From Symbiodinium natans (Eukaryota; Sar; Dinophyceae; Suessiales; Symbiodiniaceae): a stretch of 64,000 nt of DNA. Positions within the stretch are counted from its first letter, which is position 1, and every line of letters starts with the position of its first letter. Where the stretch lies: contig CAJNDS010002318.1 in the NCBI GenBank assembly GCA_905221605.1, positions 126,001-190,000 on the forward strand. Direction: 5' to 3'. The notes below the pieces were generated by a model. That model had not been told where the DNA came from. It did not search any database and saw only the letters and a list, made by a program, of their open reading frames with translations. Positions 1 to 11,100 of the stretch are shown here, in pieces. Both the position numbers and the translations under genes were made by a program.

Positions 1-36
1 TAGGGTTTTAGGGTTTAGGGTTTGGGGTTTAGGGTG
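1..36 (+). repeat. Interstitial telomere-like tract (TTTAGGG)n, degenerate
   Basis: The window opens inside a short run of TTTAGGG units with TTTTAGGG and TTTGGGG variants. The same heptamer recurs at many places in the window, so this is an interstitial tract and not proof of a chromosome end. Confidence 0.85.
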
Positions 37-1331
37 CGCGAGTCCAGGCCCCGGCGGATGCGCTGGTGAAGGTGGCGCCCTTGATGGCCCATGGACGGGA
101 CAAGTGGGTCTGGAACCGAGATGATGGGGGGCCATGTGGCTTAGGTCCGGAGCTTCACGCGTCTGTCTTCATTCACTGACTAACGGCTGGTCCTTAGACA
201 TTCTGTATGCAGAGAGGGGTTCGTGTCCGGGGTTTGTGTGGTCAAGTCTAGGTGGAGAGTGCAGACCTATGGCCAGATGCCAAAGAAGCCGAGCCATTGC
301 CAGGCCCGCCTTTCAAGGGAGTTCCACTCGGGCCACTAGGGGTTGAAGGGGGTTTATGTGGGGTTTGGGAACGTGAAAGTTCTTGCTACAGGTACATTCT
401 ATCCCACAATCTAGGTTTTCATGCAGCCTACCATAATCGGAGATTCTTGACAACCGCTACCTGTTGGCCTTGCAGGAGTGGTGCGCACTGATGTCGTGTT
501 GGCGGTTGCGGCATCTCGCATCGAGGTGACTCTGCATAACTAGACCGCAGGTCCGCAGCACTAGGCCCTACGTCGCAAAGATTCGCAAAGAGATGGCTGA
601 CACACGCTCACGAGGTAGTCTCGGTTCAGGTCATAATCGGTCACGCGGTCCTAGAACAACCGCGACGTGTGCATTGGCGAGGTGCCCATGGCCGATTTCG
701 TTGCTTCGCTACAGGGTCGACCGGGGTTGCCTGGACCTCAACTTCGCGCGTACAGGGCCCAATATTCTGAAAGCCAGGGAAGCCCTAAACCATAAAAACA
801 AGAGACGTGTGTTGTCTTGTAGTTTTTTCCGAGGCCTGCCTGCTATGCGGATGGTGCGGGCAACATGCAGCATTCCTTCTCTTTTCTGCAGTGGCCACGC
901 CCAGCTGGGGAGACGCTGTCAGGCTGTGCCAGAGAGTCGTTCTTGTGAGTGTGCCCCTAAACCTTTGCAACCTCTAACCCCCAAACCCTGAACCCATACT
1001 GGTATACTGGTGTGTAGCGTCTTAAGGTCTCAGCTGAGTGGCTTCCCCTCTCTCGGTGAGTGCGGAGCTGAGCTGGGAAAGCAGCGGGCGTGGGGAACGG
1101 TTTCGTTTAAATACGGCTCTGGATGAGCTGCCGTTGTTTTCAATAACATCTTCCGTAGGTGCTAGAAAATCCCTACTCCCTGCCTTCAGTCTCCAATACG
1201 CAATCTCCCCAAAGGAGATGTGTGCTCAGCTGCTCTTCTCCCGGTTTTCCGCCGTGTGAATGAGACGTCGGATGGGCGTGAGATTTGCGGGGACATAGGC
1301 GGGACACTCTGGTTTGCAAATGGGTTTGCAG
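37..1331. other. Sparse region, possible upstream exons only
   Basis: No long reading frame is convincing. Two short plus-strand stretches read like exon-sized coding sequence: about 62-130 (reads LMAHGRDKWVWNRDDGG) and about 252-345 (reads DLWPDAKEAEPLPGPPFKGV). They could be upstream exons of the JmjC/cupin-type gene that follows, but no splice join could be verified. I see no repeat or RNA gene in the rest. Confidence 0.3.
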
Positions 1332-1846
1332 ACAGGTCACTCATCTTCAACCGCACCGACATGTGGCTTGGTGGCCAGACGGTCTCGTCCTAGCCTCAGT
1401 ACCTGAGTAGTACTTCTCCCGCATTAGTCGCATGACACGCAGACCTGCAGTAGTAGGTAGACTGCAGAGGCTATCTCGTCCGAACTTGGCTCACATGGCA
1501 TTTTCTCAGGACATTGCATTTCGACAACTATGAGAATCTGTTCGTGCAGCTGGTGGGGGAGAAGGCCACGCTGTGCCATGCTAACACTCCACCAGCCCAC
1601 TTGGAGGTTCATGGGTACCTATAACCCCTATTATGAATCTACTCAACCTAGGGGACTTGGGGGGGGCTTATAAGTACAGTTATCACTGGGGTTGTAAGTA
1701 CCCTGAACCTCCAAGCAGCGGGCCGAACCCTCCTTGCAGAGCCCGTCGCAGGAGTTTCTCCTGTGCCCGCCCGGCGATACGGATCACCTGGTTGATGGCC
1801 GGCTCAGGAAGGCCTACGCCCGGCATCTCAGACACATCTAAGCCTA
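1332..1846 (+). CDS. JmjC/cupin-8 type protein, three exons (partial)
   Basis: Three exon-sized pieces join into a recognisable JmjC/cupin-8 core. About 1332-1380 reads SLIFNRTDMWLGGQT. About 1511-1564 reads TLHFDNYENLFVQLVGEK. The third, from 1752 after a CAG acceptor, reads EFLLCPPGDTDHLVDGRL. In this family WLG...LHxD...NL..Q..G.K....PP is the fold signature, and the H-x-D (here HFD) supplies two of the three metal ligands of a 2-oxoglutarate/Fe(II) hydroxylase. The joins are inferred. The first intron has a G shared by both edges (ACG|GT...CAG|G). The second needs a GC donor (AAG|GC), which dinoflagellates commonly use. The end of the third exon is uncertain. Whether it acts on proteins or histones cannot be told. 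Further exons appear to lie near 3.5 kb. Confidence 0.6.
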
Positions 1847-3511
1847 AGCCTTAAAGTCGTTTTGCATTGTGCCGGGAGCCGAACATGGTCTGAGGCATTT
1901 GAGCCTTGTGAGCCTTAAACCATGGAATAGGTAATGGAATGGGAAGGCGTAGGTGGCGAGGCGACTCTGTGAAAGCCAAGGCCACGTGGGAGAAGAGCGG
2001 AGGCTCCGCGCTCGGTTTTGAACTGCTTGACGACACGAGGTGTTCTTGGCAGTCTCGGAGTTGCACTTTCCAGATGCTGCTTCTGCTGAGTTGACTCGGG
2101 CTTTGGTGAGAGTCGGCTGAAATGGTACGCGGACGATGCTGACACCTGTGTTTGATGTTGAAACCGAGGTGGAGAGGGTGCCAGCAGCACTAGCGGCACC
2201 TTCAGCCGGACCGAGTGATACTCAGGCTTCAATGTTAGGTACAGCTGATTCTTCACACAGGCAAAACGATCCCAGGGTGTAGGGTTGATTCCCCCTTGAA
2301 ACCTTCAACACGCAGGATGCTCCGGGGGTAGCTTGCCATGAGGGGCTGCTCCGAAGTCTTGCAACTTGCTGAGTCTGGTGGGCTGTCAACCGAAGCTGTC
2401 CGTGGCTGAGCTGCTGTATGCATGCGGCTGGAGAGCAGGCTGCACCTATATCCCCCTTGGGAATCACTTTTTGTTTTTTGTTCATGTAAAACCCAAGAGG
2501 GTATTAAACATCACATCCCTCTTGCTTTTGTGAGACTGGAATGGGGGGGGGGGCTACATGGCCAAAAGGCATTTTAGTTTAGTTCACTTGTATAGATCTA
2601 ATCTCTACTAGAGACTAGCCGGGAAGGGGGGTTGAGGAGGCCAAAATTGCTTGGCGACCCGGTCCCCCAGCCCAGTGCCCGGCCTGCAGCGGGCTCTGTA
2701 AGGGTCCAGGTATCCAAAACCTTTCCAGGCGAGTGAGTCTCCCAGCGCAGGCCAACTTCTGGGGCTACATGAACCCGTTTCAGTTTACACGAAGCCATTC
2801 AAGTACACATGTAGCCTGAGCACACAGACGCAAGGGGGATAACATCACATTTTTATTGAGGTTCTAAGGGGAGTGGAGGCACAGGGTTTGGATGGCGTTG
2901 TTTGTTGGCGAGGCACAGCGCCAGGGTTCTCATGTGTGCCACGAGAGCCAAAGATCTACGCCTAGACCCCGAGGTCTTCGGACCTTCAATGCCCAGCTTG
3001 GACGCTGAACCCTAAACCTGAAACCCCAAGCTTCAAATCGTAGATCCTAAAAACCGTCAATCGCAAACTCCGACCCCCCAAAATCCCCTCAGGCTCCAAG
3101 GCCCCTGGACAAAAACTGACATCAGGTCATGAACTATGCGGCTTATGACCTCGACGACCCTCCTGCTGAGTGCCCAACAGAAGGGAACGTGGAAATTGTG
3201 GGAAGAATGCTAGCAATGTTTATTGTTCGTTCTACTGCTGTGATTACGATTGCTCCTCTCATTCGTATTTCCAGGTTTCGTGTCATGGGCCGATGCTGGT
3301 GTAGCAAGGAAAGGTGCTGCTCCCGAGATGCCGGTGTTTGCTTCATGGGCTGCTTTTTGCATCTTGGTATCCTGCCGGGTTCCCACGTGGGCGATTCTGG
3401 AGCCCGAAGCCGTTCGTCAGAGGTACGCGGACGATGCTGCCAAGCTGAGACGGACGGTGGGGATCCAACTCGCGCGATTCGTGGTGGGGTGCCGGGGAGA
3501 TTCTCTTGGCT
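1847..3511. other. Intron-like stretch of the JmjC/cupin-type gene
   Basis: No long coding frame. There is a run of 10 G near 2544. Two places share the 15 nt core GTACGCGGACGATGC (about 2127 and 3422), which may mark duplicated or paralogous exon sequence (reads YADDA). About 3405-3455 reads EPEAVRQRYADDAAKLRRT and could be an exon of the same gene. Otherwise nothing recognisable. Confidence 0.3.
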
Positions 3512-3613
3512 CAGCATCTGTGTCCCTGAGGTTGTGACGGTGCGTGCGGGGGAGGTTCTCTATCTGCCCTTCGCATGGTGGCACCAGGCTCGCAGATGCT
3601 TAAGACGCGGCTA
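3512..3613 (+). CDS. JmjC/cupin-8 type protein, C-terminal core exon (partial)
   Basis: After a CAG acceptor the frame reads PEVVTVRAGEVLYLPFAWWHQ. This matches the last conserved block of JmjC/cupin-8 domains (v.aGdvLYlP..WwHqV), whose histidine is the third metal ligand. It fits the HxD exon at 1.5 kb on the same strand, so both are read as one gene with long introns. A GC donor right after the WWHQ codons (CAG|GC) would be a natural exon end; otherwise the frame runs to TAA at 3612-3614. A paralogous fragment is possible instead. Confidence 0.55.
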
Positions 3614-3763
3614 AGACATCAGGGTATCGCAGGGTGCTCTTGCAAGGATCACGCTTCCCCCGAAAGCAAACCCCTCCAAGTACGGGGCCTGGGATGCCCC
3701 AAGCTCAAGAGTCGATCCCGACATGTGCCCAAGATTGCCCAAGCCCTCGGAGAGAAAGCCCTG

Positions 3764-3815
3764 ATCAAACCGAAACCCTAAACCAATCCTAACCCCTAAA
3801 CCCTAAACCCTAAAC
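3764..3815 (-). repeat. Telomere-like CCCTAAA tract
   Basis: Several CCCTAAA units, that is TTTAGGG on the minus strand, follow the putative 3' end of the JmjC/cupin-type exons. Confidence 0.7.
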
Positions 3816-5158
3816 CCAAACGTGACAAAAGCCTCAACCTCAAAACCCCCCGCAGCCCCGGGCTTCCTGGAGCCTCCCCTAAGCTCTGTCAGGTGCGAGC
3901 GACCCCTGGCCCCAGTGGCCTCTGCGCCTCAGCTGCCGCATTCTTTGCGCCCGGGAACCCTGGGCATTGGATGTGGGGTTTTGGGGTTAACTTCTTTTTG
4001 TTCTGGCTTTTAAGTTAGGGTTTTGGGTTTATCTTTTTGTTCCGTCGTGGGGTTTAATGGTTAGTTGTTTTAGGGGGTTCAGGACCTCTTCAGGGTTCCA
4101 CATTTGCATGGGGGGGTTTCATCGCTTCTTGGGTTCAGGCCCTTCCCGGGGCTGCTGAGGAAAGAAGCTTCGCAACGAAGATCTCCCCTATCTCAGTTAT
4201 CCCAGAGAGCCACAATTTCGGATACCTGACACCCCTAGTCACTGATCGGCCGAGGCCCCCTAGAGTTTCGGGATGTCTGGCCGAAGCCCGCACCGGGACC
4301 TCCCCCCTAAAAACTGAGGCCCCTAAGGCCATAGACCCCAATACTCTAAAGCCTTTCAATGAACTAAAAAAGCCTCAGAGCCCCAAGCACCCTCAGCCCT
4401 GTGAGGCCTCCCTCAGCCCTTCCCTCAGCCCTGTGAGGCCTTTCTTCGTGCGCCTGCAGCCCCGCTCGCTCAGCACCACTGGCCCGATGCTGCGTGCCGC
4501 CCAAGACGGGAGTTGGGGATTTTAAAGGTTTTGGGGGTTTGGCCCACCCTAAACCTTAAACCCTAAACCCCAAACCCCAAACCCCAAACCCCAAACCCTA
4601 AACCCTAAACCCCAAACCCTAAACCCCTGCCCTTCCTGGTTGGCGAGTGGGGGCCTGTGAGTTCGGGGCTTGGAGAGCAGCTTCGGGTTTTCCGGTTGCG
4701 GCGTTTGGGATTTGGGGTCTTGAGGGTGGGGGAAATGCAGGGTTTGGGTTGAGGGTTTAGGGTGACCGACTCTCATCGCAGCCCTGCCATATACTTGCGT
4801 GCCAAAAAAACCCTACGTATGAGCTTGGATCCTTGTGCTTGAGAAGGATCGCTATGCCCGGTGACGGCTCCCAGTGAAGCTTGCATGGTTCAACTTGGCA
4901 TCCTCCGGTTCAGACCGGACAACGGCTACTGTACTTAGCAGCTCTGGAGCGCAGCAGACACGTAAGAAATCAGAGAAGAGCCATGCAACATGCCGCAAGT
5001 TTGATGCCGCACATCTGCTGATGCAACGTGTGTGCAGGACAGGCTTTTTGTTTGCTGCAGACTTATGATGAGCCTTCTTTGGCTAGATGAGGCTGAGACA
5101 CGTAGAATGTTGGAATGTCGTAGTCAGTCGATTTGCAAGCAACAGAAGCTAAACTGCT
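3816..5158. other. Non-coding or unresolved DNA with telomere-like tract
   Basis: Low-information DNA with CCCTAAA/CCCCAAA units at about 4545-4627 and scattered TTTAGGG-like words. About 4390-4442 holds a short direct repeat (CCTCAGCCCTGTGAGGCC). Short frames after several CAG acceptors (about 4960-5090) might be exons, but none shows a known domain. Confidence 0.4.
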
Positions 5159-5389
5159 GCAGCGCTGCAGGAGCAGCAGCTTCAACCACCTTTGCAGATC
5201 TCTGGTCATCTTCTTCGTCTTGCGCACCTCCCACGCAGACTTGTGACTTGGAGGCTAGATGGTGCTCCTTCTGCCCTAGCAGGTCGTGCTTCGCAGGGCT
5301 CCAAAGTGCTGAGGCGAGCATCCCTGCAGAACGTGGATGACCTGCTCTCGGTCTCTGAAGTCCTCCACCGAGCTTTCAAGAATGAGTGA
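5159..5389 (+). CDS. Possible C-terminal exon, unknown protein
   Basis: An open frame ends with a natural-looking helical tail (LQNVDDLLSVSEVLHRAFKNE) at a TGA at 5387-5389, close to a telomere-like tract. The codon pattern looks protein-like in this frame only. There is no recognisable domain and no ATG upstream, so if real it is a terminal exon entered by splicing. Confidence 0.25.
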   Translation, partial: AALQEQQLQPPLQISGHLLRLAHLPRRLVTWRLDGAPSALAGRASQGSKVLRRASLQNVDDLLSVSEVLHRAFKNE

Positions 5390-5404
5390 CCAGGGCCCCA
5401 AGAC

Positions 5405-5442
5405 CGTTTAGGGTTTAGGGTTTAGGGTTTAGGGTTTAGGGT
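5405..5442 (+). repeat. (TTTAGGG)5 tract
   Basis: About five perfect TTTAGGG units directly downstream of the candidate terminal exon. Confidence 0.85.
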
Positions 5443-7027
5443 TCTCATACAGGAAGTCCCCTCCACCAACAAAGGATGTTGAGGCCCCCGCAGGCTCAAG
5501 GCAGATGGTATTCACGATCTCAGCCTGTCCCGGCTATAAGAGGCTTTTGTATGTGGGAGCGAATTAGTTGAGAAATCTTGGTAGCTGTGCCTCCACATGC
5601 AGGTACAACGTCGAGGCCGCAACAGTTACAGTCGCAGATGGACGCCTTTGTGCAGAAACAACTCCAGTTGCTGTGCTTTCCCGGCAATTTCTGGAGGATT
5701 CCTGGAACCTTGGGCAAGCTGAGAGTTGATGGTTGATCAGAGTTGATCAAAATGGCTCTTCTTGACAGTTTGGCGGTGCTCCCGTCAGAATCCGTACGTG
5801 TACCGTTCTCGAAGTTGGCTGCTGTCATCGACTCATTGAGTTCACCAAGGACCAGCGCAGAATCCAGCAGTGGTGACATTGAGGCGATGTTCAATGCCAA
5901 AGGCGACTGCTTCATGAAGTATGCGGGCATCTGCGAGGCGTATGCAACCTGTCCAGGCCTCATGCTCTACAGCCTGTATTGGGATCGGGTATGTTCACGC
6001 CCAACAAGTTGAACGTTTGTGATGCACTGAGGTGCGGATGCCACAGCCGTATTCGATCCTTCCACTGTGCCGCGCGAAGGACCAATCTGCCTATTCTGCC
6101 TGCCGTCTTAGGACACTGAATTCTCAACCTCCTAACGACTCGACAGGTGGATGGCCCTGAGTAACCTGAACCACAAAGACCCGCAAGAGGGCTTAGGGTT
6201 TAGGGTTTCGGGTTTTAGGGTTTAGGGTTTCGGGTAGCTGAGATAGACCTCCACATTCCAAGAGCAGGTCTCTACTGGGCAGCCAACGAGAGCGCGGCCG
6301 CTTGGGCAAGCGTTGGTTCATGATTGTTGGCTTCTTACCCTCGCCATGCATGTCTGTTTGCCAAAGAAGGCAAGAAAGAAGGCTGCCCGAAACCCGAAAT
6401 GCTGGATCAATCAAGGGTGTTGGGCACCTGATAGTTAGCCGAAGATCTGTTTCCTGCAGGTTCGGGCATGGCAGGGCGAGCAGCTCGCGCTGTTGGACGA
6501 CTTGCTCTTGATGGCAGATCGGCTGCTATAGAGATAAGTTGCGTGAATTGCATGTTCCGCTTAAGTTCTTTGGCCTACGTGCGTTTTCATGGATGAGTGG
6601 GCTGTTGGAGGAGTGGTCGTGGTGCATCTTCGGATTTGAGCTTTTAGACCGAACAGCTTCTGGCGGACCTGCAGAGACTTTCAAATGACGGTTGACAGCT
6701 TGCTTTTTAATTTGGCTAGAAAAGCTTAAGCCCTAAACCCTAAACTCTTCGAGAAGAGGTCAAGGGTTGAACTTTCCTAGATCCCTGAATTCTCCAAGCT
6801 GCCAAAAACCCAATTCTTGAACCCCCAAACCCTAGCCGCTCTGATGGACGCGACTCTCAGTCTTTGGGCAGTGAAGATAGATGGATTCGCTGGTTTTGGA
6901 CCTTGATCTCCCTATCGTTTCGGCTTTTGGGTTTCTAAGAGATACTCAACATACCCCAAACCTTGGGATGTTCCCCCCAAGATTCACGAGTGCAGCAGGT
7001 TCAGAGCCTGTCCATCTACGGTGCCAC
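5443..7027. other. Unresolved DNA, possible short exon, telomere-like tract
   Basis: Contains TTTAGGG/TTTCGGG units at about 6190-6235 and a CCCTAAA patch near 6730. The frame from the ATG at 5752 (MALLDSLAVLPSESVRVPF...) to 6012 looks mildly coding but has no known domain. The remainder shows no gene. Confidence 0.3.
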
Positions 7028-7115
7028 GGATGTTCCCCCTTATACTACCAGTCCTTTGTAGGGATGGGGTACTATAGTCACTTTTAAGGACTGTTAGTAT
7101 AAAGGGGAACATTCC
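7028..7115. repeat. MITE-like hairpin element
   Basis: Near-perfect inverted arms of about 29-30 nt (left arm starts GGATGTTCCCCCTTATACTA, right arm ends AAAGGGGAACATTCC) enclose about 30 nt. It is a short non-coding foldback typical of MITE remnants. No coding capacity. Confidence 0.6.
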
Positions 7116-7440
7116 AACCCAAATCCATAACCCCTTCACGGCAGTGGTTTCTTGAAAGGAGAGTCTAGGGATGGCGGCCTTCCCAAGTGCCGCTCACTTT
7201 CTTTAGGGGTATGCCGCCAAGAGGCTTGTCAGTACATTAACAGCTAAAAATGGTACAAGCGCAAATATGTAGAAATAAACAGATACACAAATAAATCTAT
7301 GCAAATATATAAAATATCTAAATAGAACAATAAGAATACATATATATATATATATGCAGCAATATATATATATATATGAGAGAGGGACCTTTATGTACTA
7401 TGTTGCCACTGTTCTTTTCTTTATATATTAATTATAAGAA
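7116..7440. other. AT-rich spacer with TA microsatellite
   Basis: AT-rich DNA with two (TA)n runs around 7339-7375. No gene seen. It leads directly into the EcoRI-site-rich satellite. Confidence 0.6.
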
Positions 7441-9292
7441 TCATTTAAATAATTGAGTAAATTAAGTGAGCTCAAGAATTCAATTAGTTCAAATGTTTGA
7501 ATTCTTTGAATTCTTGGGGAGGCCCAAGAATTCAAAGAATTCAAATGTTTGAATTCTTTGAATTCTTGGGCCTCCCCAAGAATTCAAAGAATTCAAATAA
7601 TTGAATGCTTTGAATTGCGTGCCCTCAGCCAGACCATTTAAATAATTCAAAGAATCTAAAGAATTCAAAGAATTCAAATGTTTGAATTCTTTGAATTCTT
7701 GGGGAGGCCCAAGAATTCAAAGAATTCAAAGAATTCTAACATTTGAATTCTTTGAATTCTTGGGCCTCCCCAAGAATTCAAAGAATTCTAACATTTCAAT
7801 TCTTTGAATTCCGTGCCCTCAGCCAGACCATTTAAATAATTCAAAGAATCTAAAGAATTCAAAGAATTCAAATATTTGAATTCTTTGAATTCTTGGGGAG
7901 GCCCAAGAATTCAAAGAATTCAAACATTTGAATTCTTTGAATTCTTGGGGAGGCCCAAGAATTCAAAGAATTCAAACATTTGAATTCTTTGAATTCCGTG
8001 CCCTCAGCCAGACCATTTAAATAATTCAAAGAATCTAAAGAATTCAAAGAATTCAAATATTTGAATTCTTTGAATTCTTGGGGAGGCCCAAGAATTCAAA
8101 GAATTCAAAGAATTCTAACATTTGAGTTCTTTGAATTCTTGGGCCTCCCCAAGAATTCAAAGAATTCAAACATTTGAATTCTTTGAATTCTTGGGGAGGC
8201 CCAAGAATTCAAAAAATTCAAACATTAGAATTATTTGAATTCCGTGCCCTCAGCCAGACCATTTAAATAATTCAAAGAATCTAAAGAATTCAAAGAATTC
8301 AAATATTTGAATTCTTGAATTCAAACATTTGAATTCTTTGAATTCTTTGAATTCTTTGAATTCTTTGAATTCTTTGAATTATTTAAATGGTCTGGCTGAG
8401 GGCACGGGATTGAAGATTTCAAACATTTGAATTCTTTGAATTCTTGGGGAGGCCCAAGAATTCAAAGAATTCCAACATTTGAATTCTTTGAATTCTTGGG
8501 CCTCCCCAAGAATTCAAAGAAGTCAAACATTTGAATTCTTTGAATTCTTTGAATTCTTGGGCCTCCCCAAGAATTCAAAGAATTCAAACATTTGAATTCT
8601 TTGAATTCTTTGAATTCTTTGAATTATTTAAATGGTCTGGCTGAGGGCACGGGATTAAAGATTTCAAACATTTGAATTCTTTGAATTCTTTGAATTCTTT
8701 GAATTATTTAAATGGTCTGGCTGAGGACACGGGATTAAAGATTTCAAACGTTTGAATTCTTTGAATTCTTGGGCCTCCCCAAGAATTCAAAGAATTCAAA
8801 CATTTGAATTCTTTGAATTCTTTGAATTCTTTAAATTATTTAAATGGTCTGGCTGCGGGCTCGGGATTAAAGACAACAAACAATTGAATTCTTTGAATTC
8901 TTTGAATTCTTCGAATTCTTTGAATTCTTTGAATTCTTTGAATTCTTGGGCCTCCCCAAGAATTCAAAGAATTCAAATTTGAATTCTTTGAATTCTTTGA
9001 ATTCTTTGAATTATTTAAATGGTCTGGCTGAGGGCACGGGATTAAAGATTTCAAACGTTTGAATTCTTTGAATTCTTGGGCCTCCCCAAGAATTCAAAGA
9101 ATTCAAACATTTGAGTTCTTTGAATTCTTTGAATTCTTTAAATTATTTAAATGGTCTGGCTGAGGGCACGGGATTAAAGATTTCAAACAATCGAATTCTT
9201 TGAATTCTTTGAATTCTTCGAATTATTTAAATGGTCTGGCTGAGGGCGCGGGATTAAAGATTTCAAACATTTGAATTCTTTGAATTCTTGAG
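7441..9292. repeat. EcoRI-rich satellite arranged as a large inverted array
   Basis: The array is built from GAATTCTTTGAATTC words and short palindromes around GGGGAGGCCC/GGGCCTCCCC. A marker word reads GCCCTCAGCCAGACC in the left half (about 7620, 7809, 7998, 8245). It reads as its reverse complement GGTCTGGCTGAGGGC in the right half (about 8388, 8635, 8713, 8845, 9019, 9156, 9234; some copies vary by one base). The whole is therefore a palindrome-like array with its switch point near 8310-8340. Open frames here encode only NSLNSL/EFFEF repeats and are not genes. Confidence 0.9.
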
Positions 9293-10195
9293 CACAAGAA
9301 CTTAATTAATTGAACTAATTTCTTGTCTGCTTGAAACAGAAACGTGTAGTTAACAAATCCATTATGTTCACCATATTTGATTTTTAATTCTTGTCAATGT
9401 CCTAAAGGACTACGTCGAGAAAAATGTTTAGTCTTACATGAATAAGAAATAAAACATGATATATAAATCATTTTCATCTACATAATCATAAACGCAATAT
9501 TTAAATTAGTGCTTTCTTGTCGTTGTGCATCAACTCGGAGTGCTGCTATCGGCCTTCGGGAAAGCAGAGTACTGACATCGGTCTCTGAACACGGTGGTAC
9601 TGTTATCGGTCCACCGTCTCCCCCATCCTTCGTTTTATTATATCTCGCCAACTTCATATTTAGACACGGTGGGACTGTTATCGGTCCACTGTGTCTAATG
9701 CTATAGAGTTTATATTTGTTTGTGTGACTGTTTTCATATGGTTCAAGTTTTCATACCAAAGCAAGAATAACTCGTTAGCTTTTGTTCTCAAGATGAAAGC
9801 GGATGGATAATGTCTGCTTCAAATAGTAAAATCACAAGTTCGTGTTCTTAAGATCATCTTTTTTTTTTATGTCAAGAGCCAAATCGCAACACCCTTGGTT
9901 TCTAAGATTGGAGGAGGGTCGGTTGTGGGGGCGGTGGGGGTGCAAAACAACAGACGGGATACCAGATTTTGTTTTTCTAGAAGGAGTAGAAACAACAACC
10001 TCATACGAGAGGGAGGGGTGCTGAAAGATGAGACGGAGCACAAGATTTTATTTCTACTACTAGTACTTAAAACAAAACCCTCCTGGGGTTGTTGGGTGGG
10101 CTGAGGGGTGCAGAACAACAGACGAGGCACCAAATGTTACTTCTTTTAACAGAACAGTACAAGAAACAACAACATCAGAAGTAGCCATGTGGTTA
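9293..10195. other. AT-rich spacer, no gene
   Basis: No convincing coding frame. A short direct repeat of the word ACTGTTATCGGTCCAC occurs at about 9599 and 9673. The second half has GTTGGGTGGG-type and CAACAACAGAC words of no known meaning. Confidence 0.5.
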
Positions 10196-10870
10196 GAACC
10201 ACAGGCCCCTTACACTCCTACACGCCTTGCACTCCTTACATCCTCTCACCCCTCTTACACCCTTACACCCCTTACACCCCTTAAACCCCTTATACCCGTT
10301 ACACCCCTTACACTTCCTACACGCTTTACACCCCTTATACCCGTTACACCCGTTACACCCCTTACGCCCCTTACACGCCTTGCACCCCTTACACCCTTAC
10401 ACGTCTTACACGCCTTGCACCACTTACACCCCTTACACGTCTTACACGCCTTGCACCACTTACACACCTTACACGCCTTACACGCCTGCAACCTTACAGC
10501 CGTTACAACCCTTACACCCATTTACACCCCTTACACTCCTTACACCCCTTACACGCCTTACACCCCTTACACCCCTTGCACGCCTTACACCCCTTACACT
10601 CCTTACAGACCTTACACGCCTTGCACCTCTTACGCCCCTTACACGCCTTACACGCCTCGTACCCTCTTTTACACACCTTGCACGCCTTACACGCCTGCAC
10701 CCGTACAGCCCTTACAACCATTACACCCATTTACACCTCTTACACCCCTTGCGCTTCTTACACTCCTTACACCTCTTATACCCCCTACACCCCTATCCCC
10801 CTCTTCTATCCCTTGCACTTATTATGCCCCCAAGGCCACCTGCGCCCCTTACACCCCTTGCACCAATACA
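10196..10870. repeat. CTTACACCCC/CTTACACGCC decamer satellite
   Basis: About 670 nt of tandem CTTACACCCC-like decamers with CTTACACGCC, CTTGCACC and CTTATACCC variants. All three plus frames and some minus frames stay open because the unit lacks stops. The apparent proteins (TPYTP, PLHPL or CKACK runs) are by-products. Confidence 0.9.
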
Positions 10871-10949
10871 ATAAGGTCTACAAGAATGTACCCCTCATAT
10901 CGTAAACCTCCACATGCACCAACTATTAACCCCTCCTCAATATGAACTT

Positions 10950-11092
10950 GAGGGCGAGGTTATTGTCGTTGTTGGTATTGTTCCCGTGTTGGTCGTAGTG
11001 GTGGTCCTGGTCGTAGTGGTCTTCACGGTGGCGGTGATGATGGTGGTCGTGGTGGTCGTTGTTGTCGTTGCGGCCGTCGTGGCTGTCGCTTA
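10950..11092 (+). repeat. GTTGTCGTGGTG trinucleotide-type microsatellite
   Basis: An imperfect GTN/GGT repeat (gtcgttgttggt, gtggtcgtggtc) that would encode poly-valine on plus or HHDDH on minus. Simple-sequence DNA with no gene support. Confidence 0.6.
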
Positions 11093-11100
11093 TTTCTTTG

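Noticed and set aside
1-36. True chromosome end
   Set aside because: Short, degenerate, and followed by genes; the same heptamer occurs as many interstitial tracts.
7489-9054. NSLNSL/EFFEFL frames
   Set aside because: EcoRI satellite translation, identical in opposite orientations.
10187-10945. Long plus frames of TPYTP/PLHPL and minus CKACK frames
   Set aside because: Decamer satellite without stops; every frame is open and no codon bias distinguishes one.
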